A stretch of 64,000 nucleotides of DNA from Thiobacillus denitrificans (GTDB taxonomy: Bacteria > Pseudomonadota > Gammaproteobacteria > Burkholderiales > Thiobacillaceae): positions 43,831 to 107,830 of the forward strand of contig DYIY01000013.1 in NCBI GenBank assembly GCA_020723405.1, read 5' to 3'. Shown one piece after another: positions 26,001 to 33,036 of this stretch; position 1 is the stretch's first letter; each line of letters opens with the position of its first letter. The notes beneath the pieces are model-generated. The model made no database searches. It had not been told where the DNA came from and saw only the letters and a program-made list of their open reading frames with translations. The position numbers and the translations under genes were made by a program.

Positions 26001-26614
26001 CGCTGGGTGTCCGGGTCGAAGGTGCGCAGGGTCTCCACCTCGTCGTCGAACAGGTCGATGCGGTAGGGCAGGGCGCTGCCCATGGGGTACAGGTCGATGA
26101 TGCCGCCCCGCACCGCGAATTCGCCGGGGGTGAGCACCTGGTTCACCGCGTGGTAGCCGGCCTGGGCCAGCCGGTTGCGCAGCTTCTCCGCGTCCAGCCG
26201 GTCCTTCTCCTTGAGCAGGAAGGCGTGGGCGTTCAGGTAGTCGGGCGGGCAGAGGAACTGGGCCGCCGTGGCTGCCGGGGCCACCAGCACGTCCACCTGG
26301 CCCTGGGCCGTCAGCCACAGGGCGGAAAGACGCTCCGACACCAGGTCAGGATGGGGCGAGATGGGGTCGTAGGGCAGGGTCTCCCAGTCCGGGAACAGGC
26401 GCACGGCCAGGGCCGGGTCGAACCAGGCCAGCTCGTCGGCCAGCCTGGCCGCCTCCTGGGCGGTCTGGGTGAGGATGAGCAGGCGGCGGCTCCGGGCCAG
26501 GCCGGCCAGGGCCAGGCTGTCGGATGAACCGGGGGGAAGGGGGAAGCGGCTGCGCTGGCCGGAGGCGGGAAGGGCAAGCAAGGGTGGAAGGTGATGTGCT
26601 GCAACGGCCGGCAT
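23018..26614 (-). CDS. mfd: Transcription-repair coupling factor Mfd, with in-frame repeat insertion
   Basis: Removes RNA polymerase stalled at DNA damage and recruits UvrA. Domains seen: UvrB-like region (1-340; DWETLPYD), D3, RNA-polymerase-interacting domain (GDPVVHAQHGIGRYLGL, about 535), RecG-like helicase with Walker A GDVGFGKTE (about 690), DEEH, and TETGID-type motifs, then the TRG segment (RGRVGRSHHQAYAYLL) and the UvrA-masking C-terminal domain. It is 1198 aa, about 50 longer than E. coli Mfd; residues about 431-466 are encoded by two C-rich palindromes inserted without frameshift at a D3 loop. ATG at 26614 preferred over an in-frame GTG four codons earlier. Downstream of, and possibly co-transcribed with, the aldo/keto reductase. 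Confidence 0.96.
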   Translation of the reverse strand: MPAVAAHHLPPLLALPASGQRSRFPLPPGSSDSLALAGLARSRRLLILTQTAQEAARLADELAWFDPALAVRLFPDWETLPYDPISPHPDLVSERLSALWLTAQGQVDVLVAPAATAAQFLCPPDYLNAHAFLLKEKDRLDAEKLRNRLAQAGYHAVNQVLTPGEFAVRGGIIDLYPMGSALPYRIDLFDDEVETLRTFDPDTQRTLYKVAEIRLLPAREVPLDEAGVTRFRQNFRERFEGDPSKSQVYKDVSNKLAPGGVEYYLPLFFDGTATLFDYLAQGTALVLHGDIQEAVENFWRDTQSRHRLMQGDKHRPLLKPEDLFLMPDRFFGRMRDHARLELRAAASTETAAPSPEESLAFAAAPAVEVERKADNPYHRLAAHLDGFSGTTLVVAESLGRRETLANALGEYGLKPELREGWPFAGTGGREGLPPSVKGGKGDSATPDTPPPPVKSPPAPLLQRGENSGGRTGQSLGFILSTGPLAAGFIALDARLAVITETELYARSAVTRRSREARRASTAEGLLKDLSELKVGDPVVHAQHGIGRYLGLSGMDLGLGNEEFLTLEFAGGDKLYVPVAQLHVISRYLGGDPDSAPLHKLGSGQWEKAKRKAMEKARDTAAELLNLYALRAAREGHAFPLSEHDLDAFAEGFGFEETPDQLAAIEAVVADMTSGRPMDRLVCGDVGFGKTEVALRAAFVAVSGGRQVAVLCPTTLLAEQHFQTFSDRFADFPIKLAELSRFRSPKEVAAALEGIREGRIDILIGTHKLLSRDVKFKNLGLTIIDEEHRFGVRQKEQLKALRAEVDVLTLTATPIPRTLAMSLEGIRDFSVIATAPQKRLSIKTFVQPISDGLIREACLRELKRGGQIYFLHNEVETIRTMFEKLVKLLPEARIEIAHGQMPERDLEHVMRDFTHQRFNVLLCTTIIETGIDVPTANTIIMNRADKFGLAQLHQLRGRVGRSHHQAYAYLLTPPNGAGVTPAAAKRLEAIQSMEDLGSGFYLSMHDLEIRGAGEVLGENQSGEMQEVGFNLFNDMLNSAVGALKAGREPDMNAPLAVTAEINLHVPALLPDSYCGDIHERLVLYKRLANCEALADLDALKEELIDRFGLLPEAGEALLAVHRLRVETKPFGIARLEVGPDTASIQFVPNPPIDPMKLIKLIQTRREFKLAGPDRLKIEKSSPTLEKRVELVRGLLKEIA
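25219..25322. repeat. C-rich palindrome pair inside the mfd coding sequence
   Basis: Copies at 25219-25255 and 25288-25322 face in opposite directions with 32 bases between, the same paired design as the intergenic copies. On the mfd strand they are read in frame as a Pro/Lys/Gly-rich linker (LPPSVKGGKGD then KSPPAPLLQRGE) and contain no stop. Confidence 0.9.
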
Positions 26615-26654
26615 TATGCCGCCCACGGGGGTGGGCGGGGGGGAAGCCAGCCTG

Positions 26655-27692
26655 TCAAGGTGCCGGGTTGAAGTAGCGCAGGTGGATGGCTTCTACCCGG
26701 TTCTGGATGTCGGCGTCCAACGGGGTATGCCAGGCAGCCAGGTTTTCCTGGAGCTGCTCCAGGCTGGTGGCGCCGATGATGGTGCTGGTGACGAACCAGC
26801 GGTGGTAGACGAAGGCCAGGGCCAGGCGGGTGGGGGTGATGCCCAGTTCCTTGGCGAGGCCGGCGTAGGCCGCCACGGCAGGGGGGACGTTGGGTTTGTC
26901 GTAGCGCTGGGCGAAGCCTTTGAACAGGGTGACGCGGCCCGGGGCTTCGTGGTCGCGCAGGTATTTTCCGGTGAGGTGGCCGAAGGCCAGGGGCGAGTAG
27001 GCCAGGAAGGCGAGGTTCTCCCGGTGGAGGATTTCCGCCAGGCAGATTTCGGCGCTGCGGTTGAGCAGGCTGTAGGCGTTCTGGATGCTCACCACCCGTT
27101 CCAGTCCGTGTTCCCGGGCCAGGCGGAGGAATTCCATGACGCCCCAGGGATGTTCGTTGGACAGGCCGATGTGGCGGATCTTGCCCTCTTTGACCAGGGC
27201 GCTGAGGGTTTCCAGTTGGTCGCGGATGGGGACGGCGTCCGTTTCCTTGTCCGGGTCGAACAGGTATTGGCCGAACATGGGGACGTTCCGTTCCGGCCAA
27301 TGGATCTGGTAGAGGTCCACGTAGTCGGTGCCCAGGCGGCGCAGGGAGCCTTCCAGGGCGCTGCGGATGTTGGTTTCGTCCAGGCTGGCGGGGCCGCCGC
27401 GAATCCAGTTCATGGCCCGGCGGGGGCCGGTGACCTTGGTGGCCAGGATGATCTTGTCCCGGGCCTGGCGGGCCAGCCAGGTGCCGACGATGCTTTCGGT
27501 GCGGTGGCAGGTGTCGGCCTTGGGGGGCACCGGGTACATCTCGGCGGTATCGATGAAGTTGATGCCCTGTTGGACGGCAAAGTCCAGTTGCCGGTGGGCT
27601 TCCTCCTCGCTGTTCTGCTGGCCGAAGGTCATGGTGCCCAGGCAGACGGCAGAGACGTGCATGTCACTGTGACCGAGGGGGCGGGTTTCCAT
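26655..27692 (-). CDS. tas: Aldo/keto reductase (Tas-like)
   Basis: NADP(H)-dependent aldo/keto reductase of the Tas group. The 345-aa TIM barrel starts METRPLGHSDMHVSAVCLGT; the catalytic tetrad is visible as Asp in FIDTAEMYPVP (about 54), Tyr of the same segment, Lys in LATKVTG (about 86) and a His in YQIHWPERN (about 126). The C-terminal cofactor-binding segment has SNEHPWG and IGATSLEQLQENL. Length matches E. coli Tas (346 aa). Start at 27690-27692 is the natural barrel start. Its upstream region is a palindromic element; its stop lies 40 bases before mfd on the same strand. Confidence 0.9.
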   Translation of the reverse strand: METRPLGHSDMHVSAVCLGTMTFGQQNSEEEAHRQLDFAVQQGINFIDTAEMYPVPPKADTCHRTESIVGTWLARQARDKIILATKVTGPRRAMNWIRGGPASLDETNIRSALEGSLRRLGTDYVDLYQIHWPERNVPMFGQYLFDPDKETDAVPIRDQLETLSALVKEGKIRHIGLSNEHPWGVMEFLRLAREHGLERVVSIQNAYSLLNRSAEICLAEILHRENLAFLAYSPLAFGHLTGKYLRDHEAPGRVTLFKGFAQRYDKPNVPPAVAAYAGLAKELGITPTRLALAFVYHRWFVTSTIIGATSLEQLQENLAAWHTPLDADIQNRVEAIHLRYFNPAP

Positions 27693-27755
27693 GGAGTGTT
27701 CGACGGAGAGGTCGAGGTGAGGCTGGGAGTGGGGCAATTCTACTCCACCCCGGTG

Positions 27756-27886
27756 TCTGGGAACCTGTCGGACCTGAGTAGATGCCAGCAAGGACATTGC
27801 CGAACGATTGCCCGAACCGGCGGTAAAGCAGGCTCCAGCGCGGTCGATTCACCGCCTATTTCCCATGCAGCCCGACAGGCGCCTAG
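27756..27886. repeat. MITE-like element with terminal inverted repeats, copy 2
   Basis: Related to copy 1 at 6305-6510 but shorter and inverted: on the minus strand it opens CTAGGCGCCTGTCGGGCT (27886 leftwards) and closes GGTCCGACAGGTTCCCAGAC (plus strand 27756-27775 reversed). It fills the gap between the heme oxygenase-like gene and tas, and its terminal CTAG supplies the heme oxygenase-like stop codon (TAG at 27883-27885). Confidence 0.65.
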
Positions 27887-28455
27887 CCCAGGCGGGCCTG
27901 GCAATCGTCCAGATGCTCGCGGAAGAAGCGGAACATGGCCAGGGCGGCTGCCATGGCTTGCTCCTGTTCCAGAGGGGGGCAGAGATAGACGGCGAACTGG
28001 GTGAACCGGCTCCAGCGGTGTTCCACGTCCCGCACCGTGAAATAGCGGTGGGGGGCCTGGGGCAGGGTGCGGGCGATCTGGTAGGCGATGACCTGGGCGC
28101 CCAGCAGGGAGCCCTCCAGCACGTAGAGCTGGCCCATGAGGGCGGCGGGGCCGGCGGCCGGAGCCAGGGGGGCGATGGCCAGGCCCAGGGGCCGGCGGCC
28201 CAGGTCGGCCAGATCGGCTTCCAGGTCGGCCAGGCGGGGTGTGAAAGGGTAGTCGGGACAGTGGGTGGCCAGAGCCTGGGCGATGATGGCTTCAGCCCGG
28301 GATTGGGCGGCGTGGAGGGCGGCCAGGGCGTTGGCGTAGGCCGTCAGATCCAGGTCGTGACGGACCAGGGGGGCCAGCAGGGGATGGTGGTCCAGGCGAC
28401 GGTGATCAGGGCGGGTGGCGTCGCGCAGGGTCTTGCCCAAGGTAGGGGCATCCAT
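27883..28455 (-). CDS. Biliverdin-producing heme oxygenase-like protein
   Basis: A 190-aa all-helical protein of the heme oxygenase superfamily. The N-terminal RDATRPDHRRLDHHPLL segment carries a candidate proximal His (about residue 18-23), and MGQLYVLEGSLLGAQVIAY (about 107-125) matches the distal-helix GxxLG region. Such enzymes open heme to biliverdin, CO and iron, or form chromophore for bacteriophytochromes. No phytochrome is in the window, so iron or heme handling is the simpler guess. The start is three bases beyond the cupin gene stop, indicating a two-gene operon. The stop codon lies in the terminal bases of the palindromic element. Confidence 0.8.
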   Translation of the reverse strand: MDAPTLGKTLRDATRPDHRRLDHHPLLAPLVRHDLDLTAYANALAALHAAQSRAEAIIAQALATHCPDYPFTPRLADLEADLADLGRRPLGLAIAPLAPAAGPAALMGQLYVLEGSLLGAQVIAYQIARTLPQAPHRYFTVRDVEHRWSRFTQFAVYLCPPLEQEQAMAAALAMFRFFREHLDDCQARLG

Positions 28456-28457
28456 GC

Positions 28458-28766
28458 TCAGATGATGCAGCAGGCCGGGGTGAGGGCGGATGAACGGTAG
28501 TGTCGGCGCACCGCTTCGTGGACCGTCCACTGGCAGACGCCTGCGGGTACCGCCACCAGATCCCCGGTGTTGACCGTGACGCTGTCGCCATTCTCCAGGG
28601 TGAGGGTGGCACGCCCGGCCAGGAAGTAGCTTTTCTCGGCGTCGTCCAGGGTGAGGGTGCGTTGTCCGGGGCCATCCTTCCAGACGGGCCAGGCGTGGAC
28701 CCCCAGTTCGGCCAGACGGGCGGGGGAGGGGCTGCGTTCCAGGGCGAGTCGGTCGGCGCTGTCCAT
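28458..28766 (-). CDS. Cupin-domain protein (DUF861-like)
   Basis: A 102-aa single-domain cupin. The beta-barrel region runs from WPVWKDGPG through EKSYFLAGRATLTLENG to VTVNTGDLVAVPAGVCQWTVH, typical of the DUF861/cupin_3 group, where the usual metal histidines are largely replaced. Function unknown; in similar proteins it is often ureidoglycolate- or small-molecule-related. It precedes the heme oxygenase-like gene in a tight operon. Start at 28764-28766; longer in-frame starts run into the divergent pentapeptide gene. Confidence 0.7.
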   Translation of the reverse strand: MDSADRLALERSPSPARLAELGVHAWPVWKDGPGQRTLTLDDAEKSYFLAGRATLTLENGDSVTVNTGDLVAVPAGVCQWTVHEAVRRHYRSSALTPACCII

Positions 28767-28860
28767 GTGGTTCTGGGTGCGTGGTTGGCAGGCTTGAACT
28801 ATAGAAAAAAAACCAGGGCCGGCGACAGACCGGCCTGTTCGTCGAGAGGGGGATGAGGCC

Positions 28861-29241
28861 ATGCTGCCGTCCCGTGTGTCGTGGATGTTGTTCCTGCCTC
28901 TGCCGGCCGCAGGCCCCGGCGCCCTGGCTGCTTGCCCCGATCCGCCCGGCATGGGCGTGGACTGGCGGGGCTGCGACAAGCGGGGCCTGGATCTGGAAGG
29001 GGCCGACATGCGCGCCATGAACCTGGAGCATACCAACCTCATGGGCGCCAACCTGTTCCGCGCCGATCTGCGGGAGTCCTACATGTGGAGCACCTATCTG
29101 TGGGAAGCCAACCTGGCCGGGGCCGATCTGCGTGGCGCCCGCCTGGATGGCGCCTATTTCCGCGGCGCCTGGCTGGAAGGGGCCCGCTGGCAGGACGGGC
29201 GGGTCTGCGCCACCGGCAGCTATGGGGAGTGCCTGGACTGA
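28861..29241 (+). CDS. Exported pentapeptide-repeat protein
   Basis: A 126-aa protein with a signal peptide (about 1-24, ending ALAA) and a short run of pentapeptide repeats (NLMGANLFRADL ... AGADLRGARLDGAYF). The repeat block is bracketed by CDKRGLDLEG and by WQDGRVCATGS, both also present in the membrane protein at 10228, with the two cysteines in matching places. The two proteins look like paralogues, one free in the periplasm, one tethered. Function unknown. The stop is 52 bases before the DUF1538 gene on the same strand. Confidence 0.7.
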   Translation: MLPSRVSWMLFLPLPAAGPGALAACPDPPGMGVDWRGCDKRGLDLEGADMRAMNLEHTNLMGANLFRADLRESYMWSTYLWEANLAGADLRGARLDGAYFRGAWLEGARWQDGRVCATGSYGECLD

Positions 29242-29293
29242 TCCGGCCAGGAGGGGTTTCCCGTAAACCCGGCGGGCCGGGATAATCCCGGCC

Positions 29294-31036
29294 ATGAACC
29301 AGCCCGCCCCGCCCGCTCCGCCGGATGACGAACCCGCCCTGCTGCGCGGCGGCGAGCGGCGCATCCGCTATGGCGACTATCTGGGCCACGTGCGTGCCCG
29401 CCAGGTGTCCGTCAGCTACAACCAGGTCACCGAATGGGATGCCCGCCACCGCCGCCGGCCCCGCCTCCGCCTCCTGGATTTCTACCGCCTGCTGGCGCCC
29501 TACCTGAGCATCCGTTTCCTGGAGCAGTTCCGGGCGGTGATCCCCGTGACCCTGTTCCTGGTCCTGTTCCAGACCCTGGCCCTGGGGGCGGAAGTCACCG
29601 GGGCCGGCAGCATCGCCCTGGGCATCGGGCTCGTGCTGCTGGGCCTGATGCTGTTCATGGAGGGGCTCAAGCACGGTCTCATGCCCTTCAGCGAGAACAT
29701 CGGCCACCTGATGCCCCAGCGCTTTTCCGTGGGGGCCGTTCTGTTGGTGGCCTTCGTGCTGGGGGCGGCGGCCACTTTCGCCGAACCGGCCATCGGCGCC
29801 CTGGAGGCCATGGGGGCCCTGACCGACCCGGCCCGGGCCCCCCTCCTGCATCACCTGCTGAACCAGCGGCCCGATGCCGTGGTCATTGCCGTGGCGGCCA
29901 GCGTCGGGCTGGCGGTGCTGGTGAGCATGCTGCGTTTCATGGCCGGCTGGTCGTTGAAATCCGTGTTGCTGTGGACTCTGGCACCCTGTCTGGCCCTCAC
30001 CGCCTGGCTGGCCCTGGACCCGGTCCTGGCGCCCGTGATCGGGCTGGCCTGGGATTGCGGCGGCATCACCACCGGGCCGGTGACCGTGCCGGTGGTGCTG
30101 GCCCTGGGCATCGGCGTGGCCCAGGCGGCGGGACGGGAGGACAACCCTCTGGCGGGCTTCGGTATCGTCACCCTGGCCTCCCTGTTCCCCCCCTTTGCGG
30201 TGATGCTGCTGGGCCTGGCCCTGGCCGGCGAGTTGCCGACGGCGGTGGCGGCCGCGCCCATTGCCCTGCCCGCAACGGGCCTGGGGGAAGGGGTGGTGGC
30301 GGCCCTGCGCGCCATCGTCCCCCTCATCTTCCTGCTTTGGCTCATCCAGCATTTCTGGCTGCGGGAACGGCGCCGTCCCGGAGGTTTCACCCTGTATGGC
30401 ATCACCCTGTGCGTGCTGGGCATGATGGCCTTCAACACCGGACTGGCCGAGGGGCTGGCACCCCTGGGCAGCCAGGCGGGGGACCGGCTCTCCGAGGCTT
30501 TCGGGCAGAGCGGCGCCGGGGGCCTGTATCCCTACTGGCTGGGCCTCGGTCTGGCCCTGCTCTTCGCCCTGCTGCTGGGCTTCGGCGCCACCCTGGCGGA
30601 GCCGGCCCTGAATGCCCTGGGGGTCACGGTGCAGAACCTGACCGACGGGGCCTTCACCAAGGGCACCCTGATCCATGCCGTGGCCTTCGGCGTGGGGCTG
30701 GGCACGGCTCTGGGCGTGGCCAAGGTGGTGTTCGACCTGCCCCTGGCCTGGCTGCTGTTGCCGGCCTACGCGCTGGCACTGTTGCTCACCCTGTTCGCCA
30801 GCGAGGAGTACGTGAACCTGGCCTGGGACAGTGCCGGGGTGACCACCGGGCCGGTGACCGTGCCCCTGGTGCTGGCTCTGGGCCTGGGTCTGGGCCGGGC
30901 GGTGGGGGCGGCGGAAGGTTTCGGCATCCTGGCCATGGCCTCCGTGGGACCCATCATTTCCGTGCTGGCGGTGAGCCTGTGGCTCCAGGTGCGCAACCGC
31001 TTCTGGCAGATCGACATCGGAGGAATACGCCCATGA
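29294..31036 (+). CDS. DUF1538 membrane protein, tandem-domain transporter-like
   Basis: A 580-aa inner-membrane protein with a ~75-residue cytoplasmic N-terminus and about 12-14 helices. It is an internal duplication: CGGITTGPVTVP (about 256-267) and SAGVTTGPVTVP (about 513-524) mark equivalent positions, and GAAATFAEPAIGALE and GFGATLAEPALNALG another pair. This is the DUF1538 family, whose transport function is not established to my knowledge; inverted- or direct-repeat helical folds with GxTTGP loops suggest ion or metabolite transport. It overlaps the first PII-like gene by four bases, and a second PII-like gene follows, which suggests gating by PII-like proteins. Confidence 0.85.
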   Translation: MNQPAPPAPPDDEPALLRGGERRIRYGDYLGHVRARQVSVSYNQVTEWDARHRRRPRLRLLDFYRLLAPYLSIRFLEQFRAVIPVTLFLVLFQTLALGAEVTGAGSIALGIGLVLLGLMLFMEGLKHGLMPFSENIGHLMPQRFSVGAVLLVAFVLGAAATFAEPAIGALEAMGALTDPARAPLLHHLLNQRPDAVVIAVAASVGLAVLVSMLRFMAGWSLKSVLLWTLAPCLALTAWLALDPVLAPVIGLAWDCGGITTGPVTVPVVLALGIGVAQAAGREDNPLAGFGIVTLASLFPPFAVMLLGLALAGELPTAVAAAPIALPATGLGEGVVAALRAIVPLIFLLWLIQHFWLRERRRPGGFTLYGITLCVLGMMAFNTGLAEGLAPLGSQAGDRLSEAFGQSGAGGLYPYWLGLGLALLFALLLGFGATLAEPALNALGVTVQNLTDGAFTKGTLIHAVAFGVGLGTALGVAKVVFDLPLAWLLLPAYALALLLTLFASEEYVNLAWDSAGVTTGPVTVPLVLALGLGLGRAVGAAEGFGILAMASVGPIISVLAVSLWLQVRNRFWQIDIGGIRP

Positions 31037-31410
31037 CCGGCAATGAAGGCCATGACGAAATCGTCGTATTGACCGACGCCATGCTCATCACCTGCATCGT
31101 CCAACGGGGCTCGGCCGAGGCGGCGGTGCAGGCGGCGCGCAAGGCCGGCGCCCAGGGGGCCACCATCTTCTACGCCCGGGGCACCGGGGTGCGGCAGAAG
31201 CACCTGGGTGTCCTGGGCGTGACCGTGTCGGCGGAAAAAGAGGTGATCTACATCGTGGCGGCCAGCGACCAGGCGGACCGCATCTTCGAGAAGCTCTACG
31301 TGGCGGCCAAGCTGGACACCCCGGGCATGGGCATGATCTACATGACCCCCCTGGAGAAGATGGCCACCTATGTGCCGCCGGAGATCGTGGAGCGCTTCGC
31401 CCGTGGCTAA
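31033..31410 (+). CDS. PII-like signalling protein 1
   Basis: A 125-aa PII-superfamily protein: beta strand LITCIVQRGSAEAAVQAARKAG, then the T-loop region around GATIFYARGTGVRQKHLG, then VIYIVAASDQADRIFEKLY. PII proteins are trimeric sensors of nucleotides and metabolites that bind membrane transporters such as AmtB. The Tyr-51 uridylylation site context of GlnB is not conserved, so it should not be under GlnD control. Overlap with the DUF1538 gene (ATGA) and with the next PII-like gene (eight bases) gives coupled translation. Confidence 0.8.
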   Translation: MTGNEGHDEIVVLTDAMLITCIVQRGSAEAAVQAARKAGAQGATIFYARGTGVRQKHLGVLGVTVSAEKEVIYIVAASDQADRIFEKLYVAAKLDTPGMGMIYMTPLEKMATYVPPEIVERFARG

Positions 31411-31756
31411 GAAACGCCCTGAACCCACCCGGCGCTACATGGTCATCCACTGCATTCTGCCCGCCGGCCGGGCCCATGCCGTGCTGGACCGGTTGCGCCA
31501 GGAGAAAGGGGTGGCCGACGTGTTCTACCACCACTCCCGGGGCGGCGGCATCAGCACCCGCAAGGGCCGTGAATCGTTCCGCTACGTGGAGCGGGACATC
31601 GCCACCGTGCTGGTGCCTGAGGCACGGGCCGACGAGATATTCGCCTTCCTCTATTTTGCCGCCGGCATCGACCAGCCCCACGCCGGCATGGTGCTCATGG
31701 AAAAGACCCGGATGGCCATGCCCCTGGGGCTTTCCGGCGAGCCCGAACCCCGCTGA
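31403..31756 (+). CDS. PII-like signalling protein 2
   Basis: A 117-aa PII-like protein starting from GTG at 31403 (VAKKRPEPTRRY...). It follows the ferredoxin-like PII layout: MVIHCILPAGRAHAVLDRLRQEKG, a T-loop-like stretch with HHSRGGGISTRKGRE, then ATVLVPEARADEIFAFLYF. Its T-loop differs strongly from that of its neighbour, so the two may form mixed trimers or sense different ligands. Third gene of the DUF1538 operon. Confidence 0.75.
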   Translation: MAKKRPEPTRRYMVIHCILPAGRAHAVLDRLRQEKGVADVFYHHSRGGGISTRKGRESFRYVERDIATVLVPEARADEIFAFLYFAAGIDQPHAGMVLMEKTRMAMPLGLSGEPEPR

Positions 31757-31817
31757 CCCCCCTGGAGGGACGTCCCGGAAAGGCCCGTGTTTCCTGACCC
31801 GGGGGCTGTTTCCCCGC

Positions 31818-31846
31818 TTTACTTTGGTTATACGGGCTCCTACCAT
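31818..31846 (+). promoter_or_regulatory. Candidate promoter of the TRAP operon
   Basis: TTTACT (31818-31823) and TACCAT (31841-31846) are separated by 17 bases, 37 bases ahead of the dctP start. Both match sigma-70 boxes at four of six positions. Confidence 0.4.
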
Positions 31847-31882
31847 GAATCTCGTGTTCAACGTGGTTCTAGAGGGGATGCC

Positions 31883-32968
31883 ATGAAACTTGCTTCGTTG
31901 CTGTCCGCCCTGGCCCTGGGTATTGCCAGCTTCGCCGTCCAGGCCGCCGATCCCATTGTCATCAAGTTCTCCCACGTGGTGGCGCCGGACACCCCCAAGG
32001 GGCGTGCCGCCGACCACTTCAAGAAACTGGCCGAAGAGCGCACCAAGGGCCGGGTGAAAGTGGAGGTGTTCCCCAACAGCCAGCTCTACAAGGACCGGGA
32101 GGAGATGGAGGCCCTGCAACTGGGCGCGGTGCAGATGCTGGCCCCGTCCCTGGCCAAGTTCGGTCCCCTGGGGGTGCGTTCCTTCGAACTGTTCGACCTG
32201 CCCTACATCTTCCCCAACAAGGAATCCCTCTACCGGGTCATGGACGGCGACATCGGCAAGAAGCTGTTCACCCTGCTGGAAGCCAAGGGCATCACCGGCC
32301 TGGCCTTCTGGGACAACGGCTTCAAGCAGATGAGCGCCAACAAGCCCCTGCACACCCTGGAGGACTTCAAGGGCCTGAAGATGCGCATCCAGTCCTCCAA
32401 GGTGCTGGAGGCCCAGATGAAGGCCCTGGGAGCCAATCCCCAGGTCATGGCCTTCTCCGAGGTCTATTCGGCCCTGCAACAGGGGGTGGTGGACGGCACG
32501 GAGAACCCCATGTCCAACCTCTACACCCAGAAGATGCATGAGGTGCAGAAGCACCTGACCCTGTCCGACCACGGCTACCTGGGCTACGCGGTCATCGTCA
32601 ACAAGGGCTTCTGGGACGGCCTGCCCGCCGACGTGCGCGACATCCTCAACAAGGCCATGGCCGACACCACCGTGTTCGAGCGGAAGATCGCCCAGGAGGA
32701 GAACGACGAGGCCCTGGCCAAGGTGAAGGCTTCCGGCTACACCGCCATCTACACCCTGCCCTACAAGGACCGGGTGGTCTGGCAGCAGGCCATGCTTCCC
32801 GTGCACAAGGAGTTCGAGGAGAAGATCGGCCGCGACTTCATCCAGGCCGCCTACAACATCGCCGCCCAGGTGGAGAAGGAAAAGGCCGCCCAGCCCGCCG
32901 CCCCCGCCAGCAAGGACAAGCCCGGCCCGGCCAAGGCCAAGCCCGCGGCCAAGCCCGAGAAGAAATAA
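31883..32968 (+). CDS. dctP: TRAP transporter solute-binding protein (DctP family)
   Basis: Periplasmic receptor of a tripartite ATP-independent transporter for C4-dicarboxylates or similar acids. Signal peptide residues 1-22 (ASFAVQA/A), then the DctP core: VIKFSHVVAPDTPKG at the start, the helix and hinge around FEVFPNSQLYKD, and the conserved substrate-binding Arg in GLKMRIQSS (about residue 170), whose side chain grips the carboxylate. The last ~25 residues are an unusual Ala/Pro/Lys-rich tail (from about 335) absent from typical DctP. Start at 31883 has GGGGATGCC upstream, a modest ribosome site. First gene of the three-gene operon. Confidence 0.92.
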   Translation: MKLASLLSALALGIASFAVQAADPIVIKFSHVVAPDTPKGRAADHFKKLAEERTKGRVKVEVFPNSQLYKDREEMEALQLGAVQMLAPSLAKFGPLGVRSFELFDLPYIFPNKESLYRVMDGDIGKKLFTLLEAKGITGLAFWDNGFKQMSANKPLHTLEDFKGLKMRIQSSKVLEAQMKALGANPQVMAFSEVYSALQQGVVDGTENPMSNLYTQKMHEVQKHLTLSDHGYLGYAVIVNKGFWDGLPADVRDILNKAMADTTVFERKIAQEENDEALAKVKASGYTAIYTLPYKDRVVWQQAMLPVHKEFEEKIGRDFIQAAYNIAAQVEKEKAAQPAAPASKDKPGPAKAKPAAKPEKK

Positions 32969-32982
32969 GCAGCATCCCGATC

Positions 32983-33008
32983 CGCCCCGGCTGAAGGCCG
33001 CCGGGGCG
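32983..33008 (+). terminator. Intercistronic hairpin between dctP and dctQ
   Basis: CGCCCCGGC and GCCGGGGCG form a 9-bp stem (loop of eight), followed by TTCTTCCC. It may partly stop transcription or shield the dctP mRNA so that the binding protein outnumbers the membrane subunits, a common arrangement in TRAP and ABC operons. Confidence 0.55.
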
Positions 33009-33036
33009 TTCTTCCCAACCCGGCAGGGGAGAAAGC

